In this document: positions 44,787 through 53,772 of the stretch, in pieces
Position numbering within the stretch: the first letter of the stretch is position 1
Layout: each line of letters opens with the position of its first letter
Assembly: GCA_019694455.1 (NCBI GenBank)
Contig: JAIBBY010000002.1
Span: forward strand, 155,809 to 219,808
Length of the DNA: 64,000 nt
Source: Pirellulales bacterium
GTDB taxonomy: Bacteria; Planctomycetota; Planctomycetia; Pirellulales; JAEUIK01
Reading direction: 5' to 3'
Made by a program: the position numbers and the translations under genes
The notes under the pieces: model-generated
What the model was told of the DNA's origin: nothing
The model's input: only the letters and a program-made list of their open reading frames with translations
Databases searched by the model: none

Positions 44787-47105
44787 ATGTCGCGCTCGAG
44801 CCGAATAGTAATCGTCTTTGTCGCCAGCATGTTGGTCGTGACTGGCGCATACGGACAAGAAGAGTCCGAATCATTCACGCAGCGGATCAGCCGCTTCGGT
44901 CGCAACCTTTTTAATCGAGCGCCCAAGGAGCAGCTTACGGAGGATCCGTACGAGGCGCCGCCGCGCGCCCGTGAAGGTAGCGCGATGCCGCGCGAGCCTT
45001 TCTCGGCCGATGCGGTTCGCGGACAGCGCTTTTCCGATCCTCAAGAGTCACCACGCCGAACGACGCAGCCCGCGCCCGCGAGCAGCGCGGCGCCCCAGGC
45101 GCCGCAGCGCCGCGCGCCGCGTGCCGAGACGCAGTCCGCTCAGGCGCCGCCGCCGGTTCAATCGAGCCGTCGCACCGCGCAGCCCGGTTATGCCCCCGCC
45201 GGTCCTGAGAGTGTGGGCGAAGTTCGCCCGCCGCGCCGCCCCGTGCAGGTCGAACCCGACGGAGTCGCTCCCGACTCGCTCGATGATCTGCCGAGCAGCC
45301 CTCCCACTTCAACCACCATTGAATCGCGCGATGCTCCGCGGCGCTCGTTGCAGCAGCGTCTAGACGACGCGCGCCGTTACACGCCAGAGCCGCAAGCTGC
45401 TCCGGCGACCAGCGCGGCCGCGACTCCAGCACGCCCGCCGCGCGTGGAGCCCGCCGCGCCCTTCGCACGCACTGCCCGCGTGCCAGAGTCCGCGCCGGCC
45501 GTGGCCGAGGCCGCGGTCGCCAAGAATCCGCATGTCATTATCTCGCAGCAAAGTCCTTCGCTCACGTTGGAAACCGTGGGGCCCGAGAAGATTCGCGTCG
45601 GCGCGGTGGCGGCGTATCAAATTGTGATCCGCAATACGGGCGCGATCGACGCCGATGAGGTGCTGGTCGCCATCAAGCTGCCCGACGGCGCCGAATTGGC
45701 CAATACGCATGCCAGCGAGGGGACGACGCACCCCGGCGCCACCAGCGACGGCGGCGCGACGCTCGAATGGCACATTCCCTTACTGCGCACACAATCGAAG
45801 GCCGAACTGGCCGTGCGATTGATCCCGCACAAGAGCCGCTCGTTCGATCTGGCGGTGAATTGGACCTCGGCGCCGATCGTTTCGCAAACGTCGATCGAGG
45901 TGCAAGAACCCAAACTGGTGATGACGCTGGCCGGTCCCGAAGAGGTCTTTTTCGGCGAGCGCGAGTTGTACAAACTCACCCTCTCCAATCCCGGCAACGG
46001 CGACGCCGAGAACGTGGTGGTGCGCTTGCTGCCGACGAGCCCCGGCGACGGCGAAGTGGTTAGCCATCAGGTGGGTGTGTTGGCGGCGGGCGAGAACAAG
46101 GTGGTCGAGCTTGAGCTGACCGCCCGGCAGTCGGGCAATCTGCGGCTCAAGGCCGAAGCCACCGGCGATGGCGGACTGCAGGCCGCGGTGGACGAAGAAG
46201 TTGTGGTGCGACGCGCCAACATCCAGGTCGCGGTCGATGGTCCGCCGCTGTTGTACGCCGGCACCATTGGCGCGTATCAGGTCACGGTGGCCAACCCGGG
46301 CAACGCGGTGGCTAAGAATGTGCAAATCGCCGCGGTGCTGCCCACCGGCGCCAACTTTGTGTCGGCCACCGAGGGTGGCCAATACTCGCGCGAACAGGGA
46401 CGCGTGGTTTGGAACACCACCAATCTGCGGCCGGGCGCGCAGTGGACCGGTTCGATTCAGTGCGAACTGGCTCAGCCGGGCAGCAACACGCTGCAACTCA
46501 TCGGCACCGCCGAGGGAGACTTGCGGCACGTGGCCACTCTGGACACCGAGGTCGAAGCGCTGGCCGACCTGACGTTGACAGTGCAAGATCCGCAAGGCCC
46601 GGTGCCGGTGGGGCAAGACACCTATTACGAAATTCGCATCCACAACCGCGGCACCAAGGCCGCCGATGGCGTCGAGGTGGTGGCCTTCTTCTCTCCCGGC
46701 ATTGAGCCGATCGAAGTGGAAGGGGGCGAACACGAGATTGGTCCGGGCCAGATCGCCATGGCGCCGATCGCCAGTTTGACGCCGGGCGAGGAACGAATCT
46801 TCAAGATTCGCGCTCGCGCCCATCGCGGTGGCAATCACGTGTTCCGCGCCGAAGTGCAGTGCCCGACTTTGGAGACAAAGCTGGCGGCTGAAGAGACGAC
46901 GCGGTTCTATGGCATTGACGTACCGAATGATGCCGCGGACAGCCAACCGGCGTCTGCGGCGGCGCCTGACGCCACGGAGTCGGCGCAGGATTCGGCGCCG
47001 GCCGATGAGGAGGCGACCGCCGAAGCAGGCTCAGCCGCTGAATCAGTCGAGCCGCAAACGGCTGACGAAGCCGCGCCTGCGCCGGCGGGCGAGTCGACGC
47101 CGTAA
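44787..47105 (+). CDS. Secreted DUF11-repeat protein
   Basis: A 772-residue exported protein. It has a signal peptide (MSRSSRIVIVFVASMLVVTGAYG), then about 220 residues of Pro/Arg/Ala-rich low complexity, then four DUF11-like immunoglobulin-fold repeats (about 255-365, 370-465, 470-580 and 590-700). Repeat cores are the patterns AYQIVIRNTG-AIDADEV, LYKLTLSNPG-NGDAENV, AYQVTVANPG-NAVAKNV and YYEIRIHNRG-TKAADGV, each with a conserved Asn-(P/R/T)-Gly turn. An acidic Ala/Glu-rich tail ends the protein. DUF11 repeats form cell-surface filaments or matrix proteins. The lipoprotein gene follows after 205 bases. Confidence 0.85.
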   Translation: MSRSSRIVIVFVASMLVVTGAYGQEESESFTQRISRFGRNLFNRAPKEQLTEDPYEAPPRAREGSAMPREPFSADAVRGQRFSDPQESPRRTTQPAPASSAAPQAPQRRAPRAETQSAQAPPPVQSSRRTAQPGYAPAGPESVGEVRPPRRPVQVEPDGVAPDSLDDLPSSPPTSTTIESRDAPRRSLQQRLDDARRYTPEPQAAPATSAAATPARPPRVEPAAPFARTARVPESAPAVAEAAVAKNPHVIISQQSPSLTLETVGPEKIRVGAVAAYQIVIRNTGAIDADEVLVAIKLPDGAELANTHASEGTTHPGATSDGGATLEWHIPLLRTQSKAELAVRLIPHKSRSFDLAVNWTSAPIVSQTSIEVQEPKLVMTLAGPEEVFFGERELYKLTLSNPGNGDAENVVVRLLPTSPGDGEVVSHQVGVLAAGENKVVELELTARQSGNLRLKAEATGDGGLQAAVDEEVVVRRANIQVAVDGPPLLYAGTIGAYQVTVANPGNAVAKNVQIAAVLPTGANFVSATEGGQYSREQGRVVWNTTNLRPGAQWTGSIQCELAQPGSNTLQLIGTAEGDLRHVATLDTEVEALADLTLTVQDPQGPVPVGQDTYYEIRIHNRGTKAADGVEVVAFFSPGIEPIEVEGGEHEIGPGQIAMAPIASLTPGEERIFKIRARAHRGGNHVFRAEVQCPTLETKLAAEETTRFYGIDVPNDAADSQPASAAAPDATESAQDSAPADEEATAEAGSAAESVEPQTADEAAPAPAGESTP

Positions 47106-47194
47106 TTGCCGCCGAAGGGCCACCTGCTCTCTCTTCGCTTGCGCGCACTGCTGGCGCCAGCGAAATGTCGGTTCAATCGCTCGGGCCATTGCAC

Positions 47195-47200
47195 TATACT
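47195..47200 (+). promoter_or_regulatory. Putative -10 box (TATACT) of the lipoprotein gene
   Basis: TATACT is preceded at 17 bases by TTCAAT (47172-47177), a partial -35. It lies 110 bases before ATG 47311. Confidence 0.35.
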
Positions 47201-47310
47201 CCCGCCCCCTGACGGCCCCGGGCGCTAGCAGCGTCGATCGCCGGCGAGCCATCGCGCTCGGCGCAGCCGCGGCCGTTGATCCCGCCTCCGACATCGACCA
47301 GGGAGCACGA

Positions 47311-48390
47311 ATGGGCGCGGTCCGCATCGCCCAATTCCATTTTGCGCCGCAGGCGAAGAGCGCCGCGCTGCTGGCGCGCGCGATGGCCGTTGCCCTGACA
47401 CTCGCCGTATTAACCGGCTGCGGCACCACCCGCTGGTCCGACACGCAGCGCACCGCCACCGAGCAACTGCTGCTCTCCAACGCCATCGACAAGGCGGTGT
47501 CAGAATTCAACTTTGGCATTCTCGCGGGGAGAGAAGTCTACTTCGACGCGTCCTATCTCAAGGGCGTGACCGACGAAAACTATATTGTCAGTTCGATTCG
47601 CCAGCACCTGTTGGCCAGCGGCTGTGTGCTGCGCGAGGCAAAGGACAAGGCCGAGTTCATCGTCGAGGCCCGCTCGGGCGGAGTCGGCACCGACCGCAGC
47701 GATCTATTGTTTGGTCTGCCGGCGGTGGCGGTGCCTAGCGTGCCGGGCGTGCCGTTGCCGTCCGCCATTCCCGAGTTGCCGCTTGCCAAGGCGACCAATC
47801 AAAAAGCGGTGGCCAAGTTGGCCGTGTTCGCTTACAGTCGCGAAACAGGCCGGCCAGTGATGCAAACCGGCATTGATCCGGTGACCAGCACCGCGCGTAA
47901 CAGTTGGTTTTTTGGCGCCGGCCCATTCCAACGTGGCACCGTCTATGAAGGCACCAAGTTCGCGGGGGACCAATTCGAAATCCCGATTATCGGTGGCCGA
48001 AATGACGAACCGCATCAGATGCCGTCGATACCGGTCACCGCAGCGGTGGCGTTTCCGCAAAACCTGCAAACCGGTCCCGGCGGCCAACAGTTAGTCACGC
48101 CCGGTCAACCGGCGCCGCCAGCAGTCGAATCGGCCTCCGATCGTGTCGCCCGTTTGCCACGGCCGGCTGCCGCTCTGCCAGCCAATCCTTCGGCTCCAGT
48201 CATTCCGTCCGCCGCGAACGGAGCGCCGCCGCCAGGCGCGCCAGCGCCTCGACCGACGCCCGTGCAGGCGGCCCAATACCTGGCGCCCGCCGACAACGAT
48301 GTGCAAGGCACAAGTTCAGGGATGCCTGACAAGCGCTCGGCGCGTTTGGATTTTTCGGGATGGGGCAATTTTCTGAAGCGCGAGAAGTAG
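47311..48390 (+). CDS. Putative lipoprotein with Pro-rich tail (DUF6655-like)
   Basis: A 359-residue protein with an N-terminal basic stretch, a hydrophobic core and a lipobox LAVLTGC near residue 37, predicting lipid anchoring. The conserved-looking part follows immediately: RTATEQLLLSNAIDKAVSEFNFGILAGREVYFDASYL, then NYIVSSIRQHLLASGCVLREAKDKAEFIVEARSG. I believe this matches a family annotated DUF6655, but I could not search. The last about 110 residues are Pro/Ala-rich. GGGAG precedes ATG 47311, the best start in the long frame that opens at 46828. Function unknown. Confidence 0.8.
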   Translation: MGAVRIAQFHFAPQAKSAALLARAMAVALTLAVLTGCGTTRWSDTQRTATEQLLLSNAIDKAVSEFNFGILAGREVYFDASYLKGVTDENYIVSSIRQHLLASGCVLREAKDKAEFIVEARSGGVGTDRSDLLFGLPAVAVPSVPGVPLPSAIPELPLAKATNQKAVAKLAVFAYSRETGRPVMQTGIDPVTSTARNSWFFGAGPFQRGTVYEGTKFAGDQFEIPIIGGRNDEPHQMPSIPVTAAVAFPQNLQTGPGGQQLVTPGQPAPPAVESASDRVARLPRPAAALPANPSAPVIPSAANGAPPPGAPAPRPTPVQAAQYLAPADNDVQGTSSGMPDKRSARLDFSGWGNFLKREK

Positions 48391-48403
48391 CGCAAGGGCC
48401 GCT

Positions 48404-49606
48404 TCAGCCCGCCGGCTCAAACACCAGCGGTTCCTCCGAGTGCGGGTCGCGAATCCGAATCGACATCTGCCCGCTCAATAGATCGTTGAGCAAATTGCCC
48501 ACCACCTCGGCCCGCCAGCCCCGCGCGAGGCCGGGCAACTCGTCGGTGTCGCTTTCGCCCAGCCGGTAGGCCACGAAGTCGCGCACGTCTTGAGACGTGC
48601 CGACAATGCTCGGCGCCACCTCGGCCGAGCGGCAGATGCTGTTGAGCGCCGACGCCAAAAACTGCGCCACCATGTTGAGCTGGCTGTTGCTCTCGCGGCG
48701 CACGAACTGCGGGCACTCGTCGTCGGGCAGTTCGATGCCGCGGCGAATCGCCGCAATCAAATGTGGCAGCGAGCGCTGCAGGTCTCCGCGTTCCATGCCG
48801 CGGACGGCGCGAATTTGCTTTTCATCGGCGCTCTTGCGTTTGGCTAGTTCCACCAGCAGGTCGTCGCGCAGCACGCGCTTGACGGGCCAATTGCGACGTT
48901 CGGCCTGCTCTTCGCGCCAGCGCCACAGCTCGCGCAGAATGGCCAGCTCGCGGCTCGACAGATTGCCGCTGCCAGAAACGCGTCGCCAGCGTTCGCGTTG
49001 GCGCGAGGCGCGCAGTTCGTCGAGCCAGGCGTCGGTTTCGGTCTGCAGCCAGGCCAGGCGGCCGAGCTTATCCAGCCGCTCGTAGAGCCGGTTGCGCAGC
49101 AATTCCAAGTCGCGCACATCGTCCAAGGCGTAATCGATTTGCTGGGCCGACAGCGGCCGTTTGCGCCAATCGGTGCGGGTCTCTCGTTTGTGCAGCGTCT
49201 TGCCGAGCACGCGCCACATGAGCGAGCCGTAGCCGGCGGGGTATTCGATGCCGATCAGCCCTGCGGCCAACTGCACGTCAAACAACCGCTTGGGGGGCGC
49301 GCCGACGGCATCCAGGCAGAAACACACTTCCTCGCGCCCGGCATGCACGATCGTCTCGTGATCGCCGCTGGTCAGCATCTTCCAAAACGCGGATGTGTCG
49401 CCAACGGCGATGGTGTCGATGGCCGCCAACCGGCCCGACGCCGCGACCTGGATCAAACACAATTCGGGTCGGAAGGAATGCTCCGAAACAAACTCGGTGT
49501 CGAACGCGATGGCCGACTCGGAGGCCAGCGATTCGCAAAGCTGCTCAAGTTCGCGCTCGGTGGTGATGGTCTTGGTCTGCACGGCGGCGCCTCGCGCTGG
49601 GGTCAT
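48404..49606 (-). CDS. rnd: Ribonuclease D
   Basis: A 400-residue 3'-5' exoribonuclease. The DEDDy exonuclease motifs are FDTEFV (Asp36, Glu38), HAGREEVCF with the next Asp/Glu context, LFDVQLAAGLIG and the YALDDVRDL motif III with Tyr and Asp. One HRDC domain follows (about 210-290: SSRELAILRELWRWREEQAERRNWPVKRVLRDDLLVELAKRKS), and a second helical region lies near the C-terminus, as in E. coli RNase D. It trims tRNA 3' ends. The gene is the third of three minus-strand genes: it begins 18 bases after the antiporter stop. Confidence 0.94.
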   Translation of the reverse strand: MTPARGAAVQTKTITTERELEQLCESLASESAIAFDTEFVSEHSFRPELCLIQVAASGRLAAIDTIAVGDTSAFWKMLTSGDHETIVHAGREEVCFCLDAVGAPPKRLFDVQLAAGLIGIEYPAGYGSLMWRVLGKTLHKRETRTDWRKRPLSAQQIDYALDDVRDLELLRNRLYERLDKLGRLAWLQTETDAWLDELRASRQRERWRRVSGSGNLSSRELAILRELWRWREEQAERRNWPVKRVLRDDLLVELAKRKSADEKQIRAVRGMERGDLQRSLPHLIAAIRRGIELPDDECPQFVRRESNSQLNMVAQFLASALNSICRSAEVAPSIVGTSQDVRDFVAYRLGESDTDELPGLARGWRAEVVGNLLNDLLSGQMSIRIRDPHSEEPLVFEPAG

Positions 49607-49624
49607 TCGGGGAATGTCGAAGGT

Positions 49625-51190
49625 TTACAGAAACAGCCACGCGTTGACTAGCAGGATGGGCAAGAGCACCAACACGCTATGCAGCAAATAGCCAAAAAAG
49701 CTCGGCATCGGCACGTCCGACGATTCGGCGATGGCCTTGACCATGAAGTTCGGCCCGTTGCCAATGTAGGTCATGGCGCCCATGAACACGGCGCCAAGAC
49801 TGATGGCGACCAACAGCGGCTCGGCCACTCCCGCGACCAGCGTCTGACCCGATGAAGGCAGCGCTTGCGCCGTTTGAAAAAACACCAGGTACGTGGGGGC
49901 ATTGTCGAGCACCGCCGACAGCGCGCCAGTGACCCAAAAAAATTGACGCGGCGTGGAGAGGCCGAGTTCGCCGCCGCGTACCGCCAGGATCGCCAGCGCG
50001 GGCTGCATGCAGATGAAGATGCCAAAGAACAGCGCCGCCACTTCGATGATGGCGTCGAACGTGAAGCGGTTGGCGACGCGCAGCGCCAGCGAGCCGGCGG
50101 CGAGCGACACCGCCACTAGCCCGAGTTGAGTCGCCTCGCGCAGATAGAGCCAGGCATGCCAGCTTGTGCCAGGGACCGCCTTGCTCGGATCGAACAGCGC
50201 CACCGAAAGGATCAACAGCACCAGCAGCGGCCCCTGTAGCGCCAGGCCGTGAACGCGAAGCTGGCCGGCCAGTTGTTCATCGCGCTGGCGGTCGCGGACT
50301 GCCTCGCGGGGGTAGGCGAACAGCCAATCCCACGCCAGATAGACGGCCAAGAGCGCGCCATTCACAAATAGCCAACTTGGCCACAGTCGCAGCGTCCACA
50401 AAAAATCGACCCCTTCGAGATAGCCGAGAAACAAAGGGGGGTCGCCCAGCGGCGTCAACAGGCCGCCGCAATTGCAAACCACAAAGATGAAGAACACCAC
50501 GGTGTGCGCCACTTGCCGGCGTTCGCGATTGGTGTCGAGCAGCGGACGAATGAGGAGCATGGCGGCGCCCGTCGTGCCGATGAAGCTGGCCAGCAGACCG
50601 CCAACGGCGAGGAACGCCACATTCACCAGCGGATGCGCCAACAGATCGCCATCGATGCGAATGCCTCCCGCGATGGTGTACAAGCTGAATAGCAGCACGA
50701 TAAACGGGACGAACTCGACGAGCAGGGCATTCTCGAGCACGGTGCGGCCCACCTGCCATGATGGTCCGCTGGCCGCCGCCGGCACAACCGCGTGCGAAAC
50801 AAAATGGCGCTCGACCGCGCCAACGTGCCACCACAAATAATAGGTCAGCGTGGCCGCCGCCATGCTGGCTGCCACTAAAAACCGATTGCGGTTGTGCTCC
50901 CACCAATGCGCCAGCGCCGGAATGAGCGGCAACACGGCAATTGCCCCCAATAGCGCGGCAAACGGCGCGACGGTCCAGAGCGGCGGGGGCGTGGCTGCAT
51001 GCTGATGGTCGCCGCCAGTCGCTGCGTGGTCGGCTTGATGACCGCGTTCGGCCACGATCCTCGCGGTCGCCGTCTGCGGCCAACCGGCGACTAGCGCCGC
51101 GCCGTAGCCGACAAGCAGTAGCGCAATCGCGGCGACCATGGCTCGATAGCCACGTAGCGCTTGAAAATGGTCGTGCGGAACATGGCTCAT
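49625..51190 (-). CDS. Ion-transporter superfamily antiporter (NhaD/ArsB-like)
   Basis: A 521-residue integral membrane protein with about 12 helices. FIGTTGAAMLLIRPLLDTN, VCNCGGLLTPLGDPPLFLGYLEG and the C-terminal ALSAVLDNAPTYLVFFQ and TYIGNGPNFMVKAIAE match the SLC13/NhaD-type IT superfamily: the GxGNP-like GDPP and DNAPT loops carry coupling ions. Family members exchange sodium, lithium or protons, or move arsenite. Na+/H+ exchange is the best guess. A His-rich segment near residues 50-65 (GHQADHAATGGDHQHAA) could bind metal and is unusual. Its start shares ATGA with the upstream secreted gene. Confidence 0.9.
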   Translation of the reverse strand: MSHVPHDHFQALRGYRAMVAAIALLLVGYGAALVAGWPQTATARIVAERGHQADHAATGGDHQHAATPPPLWTVAPFAALLGAIAVLPLIPALAHWWEHNRNRFLVAASMAAATLTYYLWWHVGAVERHFVSHAVVPAAASGPSWQVGRTVLENALLVEFVPFIVLLFSLYTIAGGIRIDGDLLAHPLVNVAFLAVGGLLASFIGTTGAAMLLIRPLLDTNRERRQVAHTVVFFIFVVCNCGGLLTPLGDPPLFLGYLEGVDFLWTLRLWPSWLFVNGALLAVYLAWDWLFAYPREAVRDRQRDEQLAGQLRVHGLALQGPLLVLLILSVALFDPSKAVPGTSWHAWLYLREATQLGLVAVSLAAGSLALRVANRFTFDAIIEVAALFFGIFICMQPALAILAVRGGELGLSTPRQFFWVTGALSAVLDNAPTYLVFFQTAQALPSSGQTLVAGVAEPLLVAISLGAVFMGAMTYIGNGPNFMVKAIAESSDVPMPSFFGYLLHSVLVLLPILLVNAWLFL

Positions 51191-52185
51191 GGCGCAGGCT
51201 CCTCATTGGCGCGCAGCCAGTCGAATCGCGCCGCCAGCCGATCAAATTCCGCTTCGATCTCGCGCCCCTCGTAAAACGACAACCAGCCGCGCAGTCGCCG
51301 GGTTTCCCCCGGCCCGCAATCGGCGAACTGGGGGTCGGAGTGCAAACAAGGACAAGGCGCGTTGCCCCAGGCGCGATGACAACCTTCCCAGGCGGTGATG
51401 ATCCAGCGCTGGCCCGTCGCATCGCGCGCCGCGGCAAAGGGGGCGCGATAGCGTTTGTTCGTTTCCGTTTGTTCGGCAAACCCCTCGGCTTGACGCAGCA
51501 TCACGCAATTTTGCACGCGCAAATCGCTTAAGGTGGCGCTGGTCCCGTTGCGCAACCAAAGCTCAAACCGCACGCCATCGGTCTCCACATTTGCCCGCGC
51601 GCCAAACGCGACGCCGTTGGGCAGCACCCGCTCAATTTCCAGGCCGCCGCCAGGCGCGGTCCGCCATTCCAACGGCTCCAGCTCAATCGCTTGGCGCGAC
51701 CACACGGTGGGAACATGCGTATGCGCCAAGTATAAGAGTCCCAAGTTCGACCAGATCGCCTCGGGCACATCAACCACCACATAGCTAGCCGCGTCCCAAG
51801 GCGTGAACACGCTCACCTTGGTTTCGCGCTGCGGCCCCACGGCGCCATCCAAAAAGCCGATTCGCGGGTGACGCCCTCCGGGGTAGGGGAGCACGACTAA
51901 ATTGCGTCCCGACGTCGACACCTTCGGCAATGGTCCAAGTCGCGCGCGCGCCGCCGCGGTCTCGTCTTCGCTCATGCCGGTGGCGATGCTGATTTCGCGC
52001 GGGGTCAACCGGTGGTGGTCCATGATCGGCAGCCAGCGGCGCAGTTCCGCGTCGTCTTGTGGTTTGCGGGCCGTGCCCGCCATGGCTGTGGCTTCGTCGA
52101 CCGTGGCCGTCGTGGGCTCGGCGGCGATTAGCGCACAGCCGGCCAGCCAAATCCCAATCGCCATCATGTGCCAAGAGTTGCGCAT
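51187..52185 (-). CDS. Secreted hypothetical protein
   Basis: A 332-residue protein with an exported N-terminus (MRNSWHMMAIGIWLAGCALIAAEPT); LAGC could be a lipobox. A short helix-turn segment near residues 50-80 (LTPREISIATGMSEDETAAA) is followed by a beta-rich domain: NLVVLPYPGGRHPRIGFLDGAVGPQRETKVSVFTPWD, VVVDVPEAIWSNLGLLYLAHTHVPTVW and WIITAWEGCHRAWGNAPCPCLHSDPQFADC with Cys pairs. I recognise no family; the layout suggests a carbohydrate-related or lectin-like protein. The ATG 52185 fits the signal peptide. It overlaps the antiporter gene by ATGA. Confidence 0.75.
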   Translation of the reverse strand: MRNSWHMMAIGIWLAGCALIAAEPTTATVDEATAMAGTARKPQDDAELRRWLPIMDHHRLTPREISIATGMSEDETAAARARLGPLPKVSTSGRNLVVLPYPGGRHPRIGFLDGAVGPQRETKVSVFTPWDAASYVVVDVPEAIWSNLGLLYLAHTHVPTVWSRQAIELEPLEWRTAPGGGLEIERVLPNGVAFGARANVETDGVRFELWLRNGTSATLSDLRVQNCVMLRQAEGFAEQTETNKRYRAPFAAARDATGQRWIITAWEGCHRAWGNAPCPCLHSDPQFADCGPGETRRLRGWLSFYEGREIEAEFDRLAARFDWLRANEEPAP

Positions 52186-52315
52186 CGAACTGGCGATTGT
52201 ACTGACCAGCCTCTCGGGCGGCGACTGGGCGCGCCGCCACCAGAACGGACGCGAATTTGCTACATTGCCACGTCCTCTCCCTTGTGGTCCCCTGATCGAG
52301 CAAAGTAGTACGACC

Positions 52316-52861
52316 ATGCGAGAAGTGTGGCTGCGCGGCAATACGCGTGCGATCGGTCTGATTCGTGGCGTCGCCGCACTGGTCGCCGGCGTGAGCTTTT
52401 TCATCGCCGCCGCGCTCTACCTCGCCGGGCATTGGTTGCCGGCGCTATTGGTTGCCATCTCGGGCGTGTTCGACGTGGTGGCCGCCATATGGATTGGGGG
52501 GCTGCACGGCGCCCGCATCGAGTATGCGCATGGCGACCTGCTACTGCGGCTGCGCGCGGCCGGCGGCGCCGAAATCGTGCCGATCGAAGAAGTAGAGTGC
52601 TTTCTGCTCGGCCGGGGCCCCAGCTTCTTGCCGGGCGAAAAACATGAAAAAACCGAAACAGTGACGCTGGTGGTGCGGCTGCGCCCGCAGGCGGAAGAAT
52701 ACGCCAAGCGAGAGGTCGATCCTCGATTCGGCAGTTGGTGCGAGTCGAACATCATTATTCGGGGAACTTGGTGCGAGCCGCTCACCATCGAACTGGCGCA
52801 AGCGCTCAACGATCGACTGGTGGCCCGCCAGCGCGAACTGCGCGCGGGAGTCGCGCGATGA
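52316..52861 (+). CDS. Two-helix membrane protein, unknown
   Basis: A 181-residue protein. Two closely spaced hydrophobic helices (about 18-40 and 45-63) are followed by a soluble cytoplasmic-type domain of about 110 residues: RIEYAHGDLLLRLRAAGGAEIVPIEEVECFLLGRGPSF and ETVTLVVRLRPQAEEYA, a small PH-like or beta-grasp pattern, with ENNIIIRGTWCEPL-type segments after it. Its stop overlaps the mfnB start by ATGA, so both products are made from one mRNA. A role linked to the mfnB product, or as an anchor, is inference. Start ATG 52316. Confidence 0.75.
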   Translation: MREVWLRGNTRAIGLIRGVAALVAGVSFFIAAALYLAGHWLPALLVAISGVFDVVAAIWIGGLHGARIEYAHGDLLLRLRAAGGAEIVPIEEVECFLLGRGPSFLPGEKHEKTETVTLVVRLRPQAEEYAKREVDPRFGSWCESNIIIRGTWCEPLTIELAQALNDRLVARQRELRAGVAR

Positions 52862-53607
52862 CGGGGCTGTTGGTGAGCGTCCGCAGCGCGAGCGAGGCGC
52901 GCATAGCGCTGGCGGCCGGCGTCGACGTGATCGATGTGAAAGAGCCGAACCGCGGTTCGTTGGGCGCTGCATCGACCGAAACCATCGCCGAGATAGTGCA
53001 GGTCGTCGGCGCCAGATTGCCAGTGAGCGCCGCGCTGGGGGAATTGCTCGATTGGTTGCCCGCAAATGCCGCTCAATTGCCCGCTGGCTTGACTTATGCC
53101 AAGTTTGGTCTTGCCGGTTGCGCAAAGGAGGCCAATTGGCCCGACCTTTGGCGAGCCGCCGCCGGTTCGCTGCCGGCGAGCGTTCGTCCCGTAGCGGTGG
53201 TCTATGCCGATCACCTAGCTGCCTGCTCGCCGACGGCCGAGGCGATTGTCGCCGCGGCCGAGTCGATTGGCGCCGCTGCGGTGCTGGTCGACACGTTCGA
53301 CAAGCGTGGCGGAAATCTGCTTTCGCATTGGACCATCGACCAGGCGCGCTGGCTGATCGATCAGGCCCAGAGCCGCAAGTGGCCGTCGGTGCTTGCCGGC
53401 TCGCTCACGGCCGATGCGATCGCCCCCCTGTTGCCGCTAGCGCCCTCGCTAATTGCCGTGCGGGGGGCCGCTTGCGCGCACCATCGCACTGGCGAGATCG
53501 ATGCCGCGCGCGTGGGTCAGCTTGTGCGACTGGTCAACTCTTCCGGACTCTTCAGGTCAACGGCAAGACCGGCGCATTTTTCGCATGGTCCGGAAAAAAT
53601 TTCTTGA
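52858..53607 (+). CDS. mfnB: (5-formylfuran-3-yl)methyl phosphate synthase
   Basis: A 249-residue TIM barrel of the MfnB/DUF556 family. The archaeal enzyme builds the furan core of methanofuran from two triose phosphates. Residues in archaeal order are present: D26 and K28 (VIDVKEPNRGSLGA), K82 (TYAKFGLAG), D145 and K149 (VLVDTFDKRGG), corresponding to the catalytic Asp/Lys set reported for Methanocaldococcus MfnB. Planctomycetes and methylotrophs are known to carry archaeal-type C1-transfer genes. ATG 52858 overlaps the upstream membrane-protein stop. The C-terminal about 20 residues after VRLVNSSGLF look divergent. Confidence 0.9.
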   Translation: MTGLLVSVRSASEARIALAAGVDVIDVKEPNRGSLGAASTETIAEIVQVVGARLPVSAALGELLDWLPANAAQLPAGLTYAKFGLAGCAKEANWPDLWRAAAGSLPASVRPVAVVYADHLAACSPTAEAIVAAAESIGAAAVLVDTFDKRGGNLLSHWTIDQARWLIDQAQSRKWPSVLAGSLTADAIAPLLPLAPSLIAVRGAACAHHRTGEIDAARVGQLVRLVNSSGLFRSTARPAHFSHGPEKIS

Positions 53608-53760
53608 CGCTTGTCGATCGCGCTTGGATATTCTTACTTGTTCTGGTCAGTGAACGTTTGGGATGAGTCTCTTTGGGCAGGTTCTAAATTGCGGCTAGTC
53701 GTCCGCTCGCGAGTCATTCGGCCGCTGCGTCCAATTCACCGCCTGCTCGAAGCGCGTCTT

Positions 53761-53765
53761 AGGAG
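53761..53765 (+). promoter_or_regulatory. Shine-Dalgarno AGGAG fixing a GTG start
   Basis: AGGAG seven bases before GTG 53773 decides the start of the 67-residue protein. Confidence 0.6.
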
Positions 53766-53772
53766 TTTCGTC

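Noticed and set aside
45780..46946. 388-codon minus-strand frame opposite the DUF11 gene
   Set aside because: A His/Gly/Arg-rich shadow typical of GC-rich antisense frames.
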